Assembly (NCBI GenBank): GCA_001695595.3
Contig: MBPM02000009.1
Span: 124,001-188,000 of the forward strand
DNA: 64,000 nucleotides
Direction: 5' to 3'
Source: Plasmopara viticola
Lineage: Eukaryota; Oomycota; Peronosporomycetes; Peronosporales; Peronosporaceae
Positions 21,922-31,335 of this stretch are shown here, piece by piece (within the stretch, counting starts at the first letter, position 1; every line of letters starts with the position of its first letter). The translations under genes were made by a program, and so were the position numbers. A model generated the notes under the pieces. The model was not told the DNA's origin and ran no database searches. It worked only from the letters and a program-made list of their open reading frames with translations.

Positions 21922-22549
21922 ACCAATTTGAATAACACAAGCATAGTTTCTCGTGAAAACAACCGCATTGTAAGCGGACTTAGCCTAGTTCTTTCAGTGG
22001 AAGACTAGCAAGGGAAACTTCTTATATCCTAAACCGTTCCCGTCTTGAGTTTTGCACGACAGAATGTGCCAATGACGTCCCAGATTCTCTCCGGTAATGG
22101 TCACCGCCATGTTATACAGGTCGATCTTTTTTATGTATGCCTCTATCAGGCGGTGGCGCCAAAGTCGGCTCTTTGAGATATCATTTTGTTCTTCTTTACC
22201 ATGACTGGATAATAGTCAGTGTGTCTAAGCTAAAATCAAGAGATCAATACCTTATTTATTTTCCACAAAGTCTCTACGAGTAAGAAAGACATTGTTGGAC
22301 AAAAAACGAGCTTTGACGCTTTGAAAACACAGGAAGTCTTTAGTCTTGATGAGAACGAGTTTAACGGGAAGAATTATTCCCACATTTACGATGAGCATAC
22401 GTTGCATATTAGTAGATAAACACCTGCTTCAACAGCGGTAGCTTGCCACATAAATGTCATATCAAAGAACATTCGGTTTGACTATTGAAACTATACGCTT
22501 GATGTTGTGAGCACATACAATATAATTGATTGTGGAATAGATCATAGCG
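21922..22549. other. Unannotated intergenic stretch beside the array
   Basis: No gene, repeat or RNA gene is recognised. It separates the decayed array edge from the first dispersed element copy. Confidence 0.6.
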
Positions 22550-23800
22550 AGGACAAAGGAAGGCTACGAAAGACCTATCACGGTAGGAAAGGCGCAGCTA
22601 CCGATCACCTTCGCCCGTTGTCCCAGAGGCACCCCACCTTTGGGTGATGAATATGGCAAACAAATATAGGACTTTTTTTGTTAGGGTCGCGAAGAAGCCT
22701 CGATTTGGTGACGATGCTGTCAAAACATCCTCATCGCACGAGGGTTCATGCCTTTACGTATTACACTTGGCTTGAGACTCACTGGTCCGCACCAAAATGA
22801 ATAGAAAAACTAATGGCCTCTAGGAGTATAACTAAGCTAGGACGCCTTTGCTGATGAGGTGGTGACCGATAGAAAGAGTGCAATATCGAAGACAAAAGAG
22901 CCTTGGTACAATTCTCGGGTAAGTCTTGTGGTTGAAGTCACAAAGGCAGTAGATGAGGGGCTATGTGGCCCGCCCTCCGCCGGGTTTCGACGCAAGGTGT
23001 TACCCACGAGAAGTCTTCTCACTCTCTGGACGAAGACCTCGACGAAGAAGTAGACGATTTCACGGATGATTACTATCAAGTCGATCAAGGTCAGAGCACC
23101 GAGCAGAGCGCTGATCTGCTAAGTGAGCCGCGAGGGCTCTCTGGAGGTCCGGCATAAAAAAGGCCCCTTGGTTTAAAACATCCTCGGTCTAGTGCGAACT
23201 TGCGGCGGTTATGCGCGTGTACTTTGCCGCATCAGGCCTTACAAAACCATTTATCCGGCGGCCCAAAGCAAGACCCGAGACTCCCCAACGCTGTCACCAC
23301 CTCGATCCAATTGTGAAATTTACTCTGCAATTGGGTAAACTCTTCGTGTATTACAGCATAAAAATGGGCGATATGCTTTGCGTGGGTATAAATTGCCTAC
23401 TTGATTGGTCGAAGCCATATCACGTTCGAGACCTATCAGCTCCAGCATATTGTTAAGCAAGGTGCTGGAAGCGTGAGTTTTAGGCGCGAACATATAAGCC
23501 ATTCCAACGCGCGGGAAATAGTCCGCGGCTTGCATGCCACGTGCCCGTTGCTTCCGATTCCAGATCGCAATTGCGTTTGAGCAGTTTTCTCGAAGCCTCC
23601 CATGAGCTCCATGAAGCGGAGCAATCACGCCGCTTCATGTTTAGCTTCTAGCGCCCACAAGGGTGCTAAACTTTGCACATGAAACTGTTGCTTTTCTGGC
23701 GGTCAAAAAGGGCTAGAAGAGACCGTTTTCGTATCAGCCTTGCCCGTCTACGTAAAGAGGGGAAGTTTTTGCGTTTGATGACCGGAGATATTGACCGCCC
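22550..23800 (-). repeat. Decayed dispersed element of unknown family, copy 1
   Basis: About 1.2 kb that aligns along its whole length, in the same orientation, with 30,128-31,335. The conserved reading direction is the minus strand. Both copies keep PLHG, AIWN, RARG, a YMFA-containing segment at about 23,490 and an NPAEG-PHSPSST block at about 22,980, interrupted by stops and frameshifts. Conservation of the minus-strand translation despite DNA divergence shows an ancestral protein-coding element, probably a transposon or an integrated mobile or viral element. I do not recognise the family. It abuts the outer end of the inverted-duplication arm. Confidence 0.7.
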
Positions 23801-23934
23801 ATTTACCAAAAGACTGTGGATCTGCTTGCATGTCTTATCTTTGCGAGTATTCGTCGCAGTAATTATCTCTAATGCATACTCAACAACCATATAGCATGTA
23901 TCATTATATTATCTTATTGAGATTTGAAAATATA

Positions 23935-24007
23935 GCGCGGCTGGCGCAATGGAAAGCGTATCAGACTTCGAATCTGGGGGTTGCGGGTTCGAGTCCCGCG
24001 TCGCGTA
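23935..24007 (+). tRNA. tRNA-Arg (UCG), left copy
   Basis: 73 nt with acceptor stem GCGCGGC/GTCGCGT (two G-U pairs), D stem GCGC/GCGT, anticodon loop CTTCGAA and T arm GCGGG-TTCGAGT-CCCGC. The anticodon TCG reads CGA. A TTTT run follows within about 10 nt as Pol III terminator. It lies about 140 bp upstream of, and in the same direction as, the DUF4460 gene. The other copy differs by one base in the D loop. Confidence 0.93.
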
Positions 24008-24145
24008 CACTTTTGCTCATGAGACAAAGAAAGAGCTTTACATGAAATACAGTGCCGACATACATTGTACTTAAGCTTACAAAAACCCTTAAAAAAAATT
24101 TAAATCGAGACTACTAGCTGATCACCTACTAAGCGCGTACCAACC

Positions 24146-25246
24146 ATGGCCTTTGCCACGACAGCTCGTCGTGCGCACGCCGCTTTCCGTCCTCACCTGC
24201 TTCGATCTATACATGTATCTGCATTGTTATCGAGTGCCTTAATGGCGAAGCAAAACTGGCAACGCTTGCCTCGTGTTGTGGAGACTCCGTTCCTGCCGAT
24301 TCGTGCCAGTCGCCTGAGTTCTGTGCGGACAAAGGCGAGCGAGCGTGCTTTGCGCCGCAAGAAATTGCGCAAGATGAAGAGTCAAAAACGTGGCGAGGTG
24401 CCGATGCTAAAGGATACACTGCGTAAACTCTATCTGCGCACACATCCGGACCTATTCGGGCAATACCCGGAGCAGCAGCACGCGAACGAAGAGTCGTACA
24501 AGGAGCTGTTGGGAATCTTGGACGCGATTGAAAAGCACAACGAGTTTCCCCCAGCCAGAAAACTTGTACTTCCATTCTTTCTCAAAACGCCAGTGGAGGG
24601 TGAGTTTAAAATGGTGGATTTACGGCTGCGCACAACGGGTGGCGCGTGTAACACATTGGTGGAGGAAGCGTTAGGTCGATTTTTTGGTGCTTGTGGGTTA
24701 CCAGAGGTTTTTCAATGGGGAGAAGGCAGCTGGGGAAAGGCTGTGGGGAAAGAGGCGGTGGAGAACTCAAACCTTGGCTTTGACGAAGACGAGGAGGCTC
24801 GCGAGAATGCACGTACGGAGGCACATGCAGCGGCCAAGCGCAACGAAGAGATGATGCAGGCTGCACCAGCTTACAATCCTGTAGACCGCCGTGCGCCTAG
24901 AGATCACTCGATCGAGAACGTATTAAACCGACTGGACGACTCGTTGCAACTAATTGCTGCAATGCCTTTTCTTGACGACGATGACGAGCAACACCGTGCT
25001 ATTAAACTCCACTTTGAACACGGATCAGGTCTGAATGATCTCGATGCCCAGGGCTACAAAGTCAAAGCGGGTGTGCTTCGGATGTGGCAGGGTGAACGTG
25101 ATCCTGAAACACTAATTAGAGACATCGACGGTGACTCGGCAATTCTTTTGCAGCGAATTTTAATGCACACACTGCACATCGAAAAGCAGCTGGACGAGGT
25201 TATCGCAAAAAGAGAATTGATGGATCAAGATGCTGCCGACGTTTAG
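24146..25246 (+). CDS. DUF4460/TCAIM-like mitochondrial protein with J-like domain, copy A
   Basis: 366-aa intronless gene. The N-terminus is rich in Arg, Ala and Ser with no acidic residue in the first 40 positions, as in mitochondrial presequences. Residues 85-150 (LRTHPDLFGQYPEQ...NEESYKELLG) resemble the J-like domain of DUF4460, the N-terminal domain of the animal mitochondrial protein TCAIM, including an HPD triplet at 100-102. A second conserved block follows at 158-200. The molecular role of TCAIM-type proteins is poorly known, though J-like proteins usually work with Hsp70. Residues 1 to about 245 are almost the same as the inverted copy at 28,189-29,313; the C-terminal 120 residues are only weakly similar. 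The start is supported by the presequence and the CCAACCATGG context. Family assignment is from memory of the motif, not a search. Confidence 0.75.
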   Translation: MAFATTARRAHAAFRPHLLRSIHVSALLSSALMAKQNWQRLPRVVETPFLPIRASRLSSVRTKASERALRRKKLRKMKSQKRGEVPMLKDTLRKLYLRTHPDLFGQYPEQQHANEESYKELLGILDAIEKHNEFPPARKLVLPFFLKTPVEGEFKMVDLRLRTTGGACNTLVEEALGRFFGACGLPEVFQWGEGSWGKAVGKEAVENSNLGFDEDEEARENARTEAHAAAKRNEEMMQAAPAYNPVDRRAPRDHSIENVLNRLDDSLQLIAAMPFLDDDDEQHRAIKLHFEHGSGLNDLDAQGYKVKAGVLRMWQGERDPETLIRDIDGDSAILLQRILMHTLHIEKQLDEVIAKRELMDQDAADV

Positions 25247-25393
25247 AGCAAGTCGAGCTATTATTAGTAGAATTGTTGGGAGAAATAATGATAGCGTAGA
25301 CGTAGTCGCAGCTTGTTAACATGTATGGATTCTGGACCTTGCGCTGTTTATTTATAAAACTAAGTAGGATAGTAAGGTTTATTACTTGTTATT

Positions 25394-27411
25394 ATGCCAC
25401 CGAAGTTAGCATCCAAGTTCACGAGAAATCCCTCGAAACGTGCCATAATGGTCCGCCCTGTTTTTCCAGATACGAGAACCAAATCAGCATCAAGGCAAAA
25501 AAGAGAGTTGAGTCGGCATTGCTTTCGTAATAAAAACAGCAACGTTATTCACCCAGTTGCCTCTTTTGCTCACTCAGCGGCAAATTTGAAGAGCAGTCGA
25601 ACAACGAAAGCTTTGATTGTTGACAATGTAGCCAACTTAAAATCTTTTGTAGTCAAAGTTCGGGTTCTACACGGAATAGACTTGCACATTCCTACAATAG
25701 CGACATGTCAGCACACTTTGCGACCTGAAGTACGAATCACAGTCAACGGTAGTTCGTTGCAATCTTGTATCGCGGCTCAGCATGCTCGTAATCATTCCAT
25801 CTGGAAAACGCACGAGTTAGAATTTCATGTCAGCCCTCGATGTCAAGACTTGAAGCAGTCCCAATTTGATGGCACACTGAACGAGATTTTTGCTCCCATT
25901 TTGATGCATATATCACTAGTTTGCAGCCTTTGTCCTTGCGCGGCAAAGCACCAGGATAAAATGGCAAATCAAATTGCCATTGGAGAAGTAGGGGAACTTC
26001 AATTGTCCGCGAGACATAACGAAAGCTTTGAGATCACACAATTTTTTCCAGTCATCCGTCATCAGCAGCAAAAGTCTCAGTCTTTGTGTGTGTTACTTCC
26101 AGCTGGAAAAATTAAGCTTTGTATTCGCGTTGAAGCTAAAAAAGGCTTTATGGATCGTAATGTAAAACCAACTTTGGTACCAAATTTCCTTTTCGTTGAT
26201 TTTGGAGAAGCACTTCAACTCAAACGAAAACAATTGAAAACCACTGTCGTATCAAAAGACAATTTACAACAAGAGAGCCACCAGCAAGTTTTGCAGGTAA
26301 ATTCAAGTGCCTCTGCCCAATTGCAAAGGGAAATTACGGTCGAAACTTTGCTTGATCATGTCTGCGCGAACAATCTAATCATTGGACAACAAATTGGGGA
26401 AGGCATCCACTCTTGTGTCAGACGTGGTACTTTGCACTGCGAGAGCGATGGCAGTGACCTGCAAGTTGCAGTGAAAGTGTTCCGACACCAACACTTGGTA
26501 CCACCAATTAATGTCCTTCGTGCATTTCAGCAAGAGTACCGAATCTTAGAAAATTGTCGGAACCAACGTGGTCACAGGCATATCGTTAATCTGCTCGGCG
26601 TGATCGTTGAAGCGCATCCAATTATTGTAATGGAAAGTCTCAGTCTTGGCAGGTGCGCACATGTAGGGCTGACCCCTTTTTGATGGCTTGATTATAAAAC
26701 GTTATGTTATATGCCACAGCTTAGCCCAATGCTTGCTCGATGAAGCAATGTGGAGTCAAATGACGGTCCTGCAGGTAGGGTCATCTTGTGTGATTTGAAA
26801 ACAAATTTAAGGTCAATTTTACTTTTGTGACCAGAAAGCGACAATTGGTCTTAAAATTGCTAGAGGCATTGCGTGGTTGCACGAGCACAATATGATTCAT
26901 CGAGACATTAAGACCCATAATATTCTTATCGGCGCTAGTCTAATTGAGCCAAATTCAGTGGTGAAGGTAAGTAAGCCTCAAAGTGCCTCACGCAATTTTT
27001 TCTTAAGTGTAACATTAGCGAAATTTGCTATAGATTGGGGATTTAGGCAGTGCTGTTGTGACGCACCAGCACGAGCCTCGTCATTTGGAAGAAATAGGAT
27101 CTTCAGGATACACTGCTCCTGAGATATTCACACACCTCGGCTATGATAACAAAGTTGATGTTTGGAGTTTTGGGGTTGTCCTGTGGGAGTTGATGTCAAG
27201 TTCATTAAAAGAACGTGCCAATCCATTTACAGGATTGATAGGAGAGCAATTAGTGGAGAAAATTCGAAATGGTTGCCGACCTGTTTTCGCTCATGCTCAC
27301 CAGCTTTGTGTTCGGCCTATCGTCGAGAAATGCTGGATACTTGATTCATCACAAAGACCTAACATGACAGAAGTGGTCGAAGATCTCGAGACTTTGTGCA
27401 ACAAGCTCTGA
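25394..27411 (+). CDS. Protein kinase (TKL/tyrosine-kinase-like type), four exons
   Basis: Exons inferred from frame and GT-AG sites: 25,394-26,652, 26,720-26,774, 26,835-26,966 and 27,034-27,411, joining in frame to 607 aa; introns are 67, 60 and 67 bp. Residues 331-605 form a kinase domain: glycine loop with GEGIHSCV at 335-342, VAVK lysine at 361, probable alpha-C glutamate at 381, HRDIKTHN catalytic loop from 460, DLG at 485-487 in place of DFG, APE at 510-512 and VWSFGVVLWEL after it. HRD and lysine are kept, so activity is likely. Residues about 80-290 are not recognised with certainty; a C2-like fold is possible. The gene sits in the spacer of the inverted duplication, about 150 bp after the left DUF4460 gene. 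Oomycetes have many TKL kinases (known); the substrate is unknown. Confidence 0.82.
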
Positions 27412-27435
27412 TGTCTCCGTGCGAAGCGAGATCAA

Positions 27436-27621
27436 TTACTTTTTCGCGCTGTCGATCTTTAAGACCTCGAACGCATGTTTGCCTTCTGCGTGCCCACTCG
27501 GAGCGAACAAACCGGAAAAGATAGAATGCAACCCGTTCTTTTGTTCGATCAAGAGTTTCGCAACTATGATGCCAGAGTTCATTCGTTTCAGTTCATAGGT
27601 TGCAAAGCACGAGATTGTCAT
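27436..27621 (-). CDS. Small hypothetical ORF, 61 aa, possibly a last exon
   Basis: This minus-strand frame encodes a soluble-looking 61-aa peptide with a basic end (AKK), 24 bp from the convergent kinase stop. An intron acceptor-like 'tatccag' lies directly before the ATG, so it may be the last exon of a longer gene, but I could not find a convincing upstream exon. No family recognised. Confidence 0.3.
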   Translation of the reverse strand: MTISCFATYELKRMNSGIIVAKLLIEQKNGLHSIFSGLFAPSGHAEGKHAFEVLKIDSAKK

Positions 27622-27740
27622 CCTGGATATCTAAACGTCAGTCTTTAGAGACGTGCTATGATGAGTATTTGAAGTGAGTGTAATGGATAATAATGTCAGG
27701 CATCTAATATGCGGTCTGCAGCTAGTCGTAAATGGCCTCA

Positions 27741-27798
27741 AGAAGGGTAGGTGTAGATGTTTTGGTAAACATTCCAAAATATTCACACCTACCCTTTT
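27741..27798. repeat. Near-perfect 58-nt hairpin
   Basis: Arms of 23 nt (27,743-27,765 and 27,774-27,796) pair with one A-C mismatch and two G-U pairs around an 8-nt loop (taaacatt), extended by two further weak pairs. It could be a small-RNA precursor, a tiny palindromic mobile-element remnant or a transcription end signal. No protein frame crosses it. Confidence 0.75.
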
Positions 27799-28188
27799 TG
27801 ACTAAAAGTCTAGTGCAACCGATCAGCTATTATTTTCTGTAATTGTTGTTGTAGGAAGCGTGGCTTTACATCACGTATTAAGACTGACTTTAGCTGTTTA
27901 AATGTCGCTGACGTAATCTTTTTATCGGTCTTTGTTGGCCAAATTTACATTTGGTACGAGCGAACTCGCGCAGCGTGATGTAAACTTCTCGGCCGTGATT
28001 GAAACCATCATAAATTACCAATTTTACAAAATCTATTCTCAGGTAGTCAAGGCAATCTAAGTTAGTCTACTCGTCGCTGGCATAATTCATAAAAAACTCA
28101 AAGAGCAGTGCAATAGTTACGCGCATCGATGGTTTAAATCATTGCTCATTAACTTGCCCGTTAAAGTCACGTTGTTTTAGTGAGATTT

Positions 28189-29313
28189 TCAAGGGATTGT
28201 GTCTTCATTGGTTTCTCGCGTTTCAGCAACGTCATCGGGATCAACGCCACCGTTTGAAAGCATCTCACGAACCTTTCTTTCAATGTTAAGCGTGTGCAGC
28301 AAGATGCGCTGAAGGATGAGAGCCGAATCAGTGTCCACACCCTCTGTTATCTTTGCAAGATCACGCTCACCCTTCCAGATCATGTGCGTACCTGTCTTAA
28401 TACCGTACCCACGCTCAGTAATTTCATCCAATCCTCGACCCTTTTCAAAGTGTTCCCGAACCTCACCATATTCCTCCTCATCCATTAGAGGGACAGCAGC
28501 AATGATTTCAAAGACCTCGTTTAACTCTGATAACAAGTTTTCGATTGATGCATCTGCCATCGTCGTTCCACTATCATCAGGATTAAAAGCTGGTGCGGCC
28601 TGTATCATCTCTTCGTTGCGCTTGGCCGCTGCATGTGCCTCCGTACGTGCATTCTCGCGAGCCTCCTCGTCTTCGTCAAAGCCAAGGTTTGAGTTCTCCA
28701 CCGCTTCTTTCCCCACAGCCTTTCCCCAGCTGCCTTCTCCCCATTGAAAAACCTCTGGTAACCCACAAGCACCAAAAAATCGACCTAACGCTTCCTCCAC
28801 CAATGTGTTACACGCGCCACCCGTTGTGCGCAGCCGTAAATCCACCATTTTAAACTCGCCCTCCACTGGCGTTTTGAGAAAGAATGGAAGTACAAGTTTT
28901 CTGGCTGGGGGAAACTCGTTGTGCTTTTCAATCGCGTCCAAGATTCCCAACAGCTCCTTGTACGACTCTTCGTTCGCGTGCTGCTGCTCCGGGTATTGCC
29001 CGAATAGGTCCGGATGTGTGCGCAGATAGAGTTTACGCAGCGTATCCTTTAGCATCGGCACCTCGCCACGTTTTTGACTCTTCATCTTGCGCAATTTCTT
29101 GCGGCGCAAAGCACGCTCGCTCGCCTTTGTCCGCACAGAACCCAGGCGACTGGCACGAATCGGCAGGAACGGAGTCTCCACAACACGAGGCAAGCGTTGC
29201 CAGTTTTGCTTCGCCATTAAGGCACTCGATAACAATGGGGATACATGTATAGATCGAAACAGGTGAGGACGGAAAGCGGCGTGCGCACGACGAGCTGTCG
29301 TGGCAAAGGCCAT
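28189..29313 (-). CDS. DUF4460/TCAIM-like mitochondrial protein with J-like domain, copy B
   Basis: 374-aa intronless gene, inverted paralogue of 24,146-25,246. The presequence, the HPD-containing J-like block and the middle region are nearly identical to copy A (L20F, A26P, S58G and M241I-type changes). After residue about 245 the proteins share only scattered positions, such as SIEN, IAA, ALILQRIL-HTL-IE and KGERD. The C-terminus of copy B is acidic. Both copies are open over full length, so both are probably functional and may differ in C-terminal partner binding (inference). Like copy A it lies about 140 bp downstream of a tRNA-Arg. Confidence 0.75.
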   Translation of the reverse strand: MAFATTARRAHAAFRPHLFRSIHVSPLLSSALMAKQNWQRLPRVVETPFLPIRASRLGSVRTKASERALRRKKLRKMKSQKRGEVPMLKDTLRKLYLRTHPDLFGQYPEQQHANEESYKELLGILDAIEKHNEFPPARKLVLPFFLKTPVEGEFKMVDLRLRTTGGACNTLVEEALGRFFGACGLPEVFQWGEGSWGKAVGKEAVENSNLGFDEDEEARENARTEAHAAAKRNEEMIQAAPAFNPDDSGTTMADASIENLLSELNEVFEIIAAVPLMDEEEYGEVREHFEKGRGLDEITERGYGIKTGTHMIWKGERDLAKITEGVDTDSALILQRILLHTLNIERKVREMLSNGGVDPDDVAETRETNEDTIP

Positions 29314-29451
29314 GGTTGGTACGCGCTTAGTAGGTGATCAGCTAATAGTCTCGATTTAAATTTTTTTTAAGGGTTTTTGTAAGCTTAAGTACAATGTATG
29401 TCGGCACTGTATTTCATGTAAAGCTCTTTCTTTGTCTCATGAGCAAAAGTG

Positions 29452-29524
29452 TACGCGACGCGGGACTCGAACCCGCAACCCCCAGATTCGAAGTCTGATA
29501 CGCTATCCATTGCGCCAGCCGCGC
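29452..29524 (-). tRNA. tRNA-Arg (UCG), right copy
   Basis: Inverted partner of the tRNA at 23,935; one D-loop base differs (GGATAGCG for GGAAAGCG), and all stems are the same. A TTTT run follows the gene on the minus strand. Confidence 0.93.
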
Positions 29525-29640
29525 TATATTTTCGTACCATAATAAGATGATATAATAATATATGTTTTATGGGTGTTGTACTGCGACGGATACTCGCAAA
29601 GATTAGAAGATCCAAAATCTTTCAGTAAACGGTCGGTCAC

Positions 29641-30127
29641 TCTCACTGCTTTTTAAAAGGATCGACGTGTGCAATGCGGTACAGTTAAAAGACTGATTTG
29701 TTTACTACACTATTATCTTCCCTACAATTCAGTTTGTGCCCTGAATTCGACTCGGTAATTTAGGCAGGGTTGTGTCCACCTCAGTACGCGAGTCGGTTGA
29801 AGAAATCGGCATAGTGTTTGTCTTGCACTGAAGGCCACCATCTTATTGTAAGCGAAAAGACCGTTGTTAAAACGGTCCGTCACATGTTTCCCATTACATC
29901 CAACGCGTGTTTTGATTTAACTCCCGATTTTTGATTAAAAAGTCGGTATAGTCATAACAATGACCTATGTGGCAGAAATGTAGACTGCCGATCGATCAAA
30001 ACCAACGCCTAAGATGTTGATGCAACTTCCGCAAGTACTACTGCACCAAAACACCAAGGCCGCCTGCAAACGTTGCACCGTAATAATGGAAGGCGAGCCT
30101 AACAGCGTTCACCCGCCAGAGAGATGC
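29641..30127. other. Unannotated intergenic stretch
   Basis: No coding or repeat feature is recognised between the right duplication arm and the second dispersed element copy. Confidence 0.5.
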
Positions 30128-31335
30128 CAGGACGAAGGAATACTTCGGATGAGCCAACGCGGTGGAAAACGCGGACCTGCTGGTCTAGTTTGCTCGTTGA
30201 CCCAAAGACACCCTGCCTTCGGTAGATGAACATGGCAAATAGTCGCCGGGATGTTTGCTTGTTAGGGCCGCGAAGAATCCCCGATTTGGTGACAACGCTG
30301 TCAAAACAATCCTATCACAAGAAGGTCTACGCATTAACGTATTACACTTGACACAATATAAGCCATCACCAAAACGACCATATTTTTTTCTGGGCAAGTT
30401 TCGACCTAGGACGCCGATATCGGTGACCAGAAGAAAAGTGCAACATTAAAGAGTGAAACCCTTGATACATTTTTTGGGTAAATCTTGTGGTTGAAATCAC
30501 TAGCGAAGTGGATGAGGGGCTATGTGGCTTGCCCTCCGCTGGGTTTTGACGCAAGTTGTTACCCACAACATACCTTCTCACTCTGTGAACGAAGACTTCG
30601 ACGAAGAAGCTGACGATTTTACGGATGGTAACTGCCAAGTCGATTTAGGTCAGAGCACCGAGCGGAGCACTGCCCTGCTAAGCAAGCCGCTGAGGCTCTC
30701 TGAAAGACCGGCATACAAAAATGTCCTTTGGCTTAAAACACCCTGGGTCCAGTGCAAACTTGCGGCGGCTATGCGCGTGTACTACGCCACTTTAAGACGG
30801 TTCACCCAGCGGGCCAAAGTAAGGCCCAGAGCTCCCCGAAGCTGTCACCACCTCGGTTCAATTGTAAAATTTACTCTGTAATTGGGCAAAACCTTCGTGT
30901 AATACAGCTTAAAAATGGGTGATATACTTTGCGTCCGTAAGTTTAAATAGATTTTGCTCCCTCGGTTGGTCGAAGATAGCTCACCTTCGAAATTTATCAG
31001 CTTCATCATATTGTTGCACAAGGTGTCGGAAGCGTGAGGTTTAAACGCGAACATATAAGTCATCTAAACGCGCGGCCAATAGTCCGTGGCTTGCACGCCA
31101 CGTGCCCGATGCTTCTGATTCCAGATCGCAAAGGCTTTTGAGCAGTCCTCCTGAAGCCTCTCACGACCTCCATGAAGCGGAGCAGACACGCCGCTTTATA
31201 CTATGCTTCTGGCTTTACAAAAGCACATAATCCTTGCACATGAAACTGTTGCTTTTCCGGCGGTCAAAAAGCGCCAGAGGAGACCATTTCCGCCCATCTA
31301 CATGAAGAAAAGAAGATTATACAAGATTGTCTGTG
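30128..31335 (-). repeat. Decayed dispersed element of unknown family, copy 2
   Basis: Aligns with 22,550-23,800 in the same orientation. The minus-strand translation keeps the PLHG, AIWN, RARG, YMFA, STN and NPAEG-PHSPSST blocks with stops in new places, for example a stop directly before the YMFA segment at about 31,060. Copies 1 and 2 flank the inverted duplication. Confidence 0.7.

Larger units (their letters stand above)
23780..25246 (+). repeat. Left arm of an inverted duplication (pairs with 28,189-29,640)
   Basis: This arm holds tRNA-Arg(UCG) and a DUF4460-type gene, and its reverse complement is present at 28,189-29,640. From about 23,925 to 24,855 the two arms are nearly identical: about six differences seen by eye, including one in the tRNA D loop. 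Outward of the tRNA (23,780-23,925) and inward of 24,855 similarity drops abruptly. Confidence 0.85.
27412..28188. other. Intergenic centre of the inverted duplication
   Basis: Apart from the small ORF at 27,436-27,621 and the hairpin at 27,741-27,798, no feature is recognised between the kinase gene and the convergent second DUF4460 gene. Confidence 0.5.
28189..29640 (-). repeat. Right arm of the inverted duplication
   Basis: Reverse complement of the left arm. Similarity begins at about 29,640 (shared 'ctttgcgagtat' and 'cgtcgcagta' blocks), becomes almost complete from the tRNA to about 28,605, then falls sharply through the 3' third of the gene. Confidence 0.85.

Noticed and set aside
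22859..23157. Plus-strand open frames in the dispersed element as genes.
   Set aside because: The minus-strand translation is better conserved between the two copies, so the plus frames are shadows of the ancestral coding strand.
24143..24575. Secreted or RXLR-type effector genes anywhere in the window.
   Set aside because: No frame combines a signal peptide with an RXLR or LFLAK motif; the arginine-rich N-terminus here fits mitochondrial import, not secretion.
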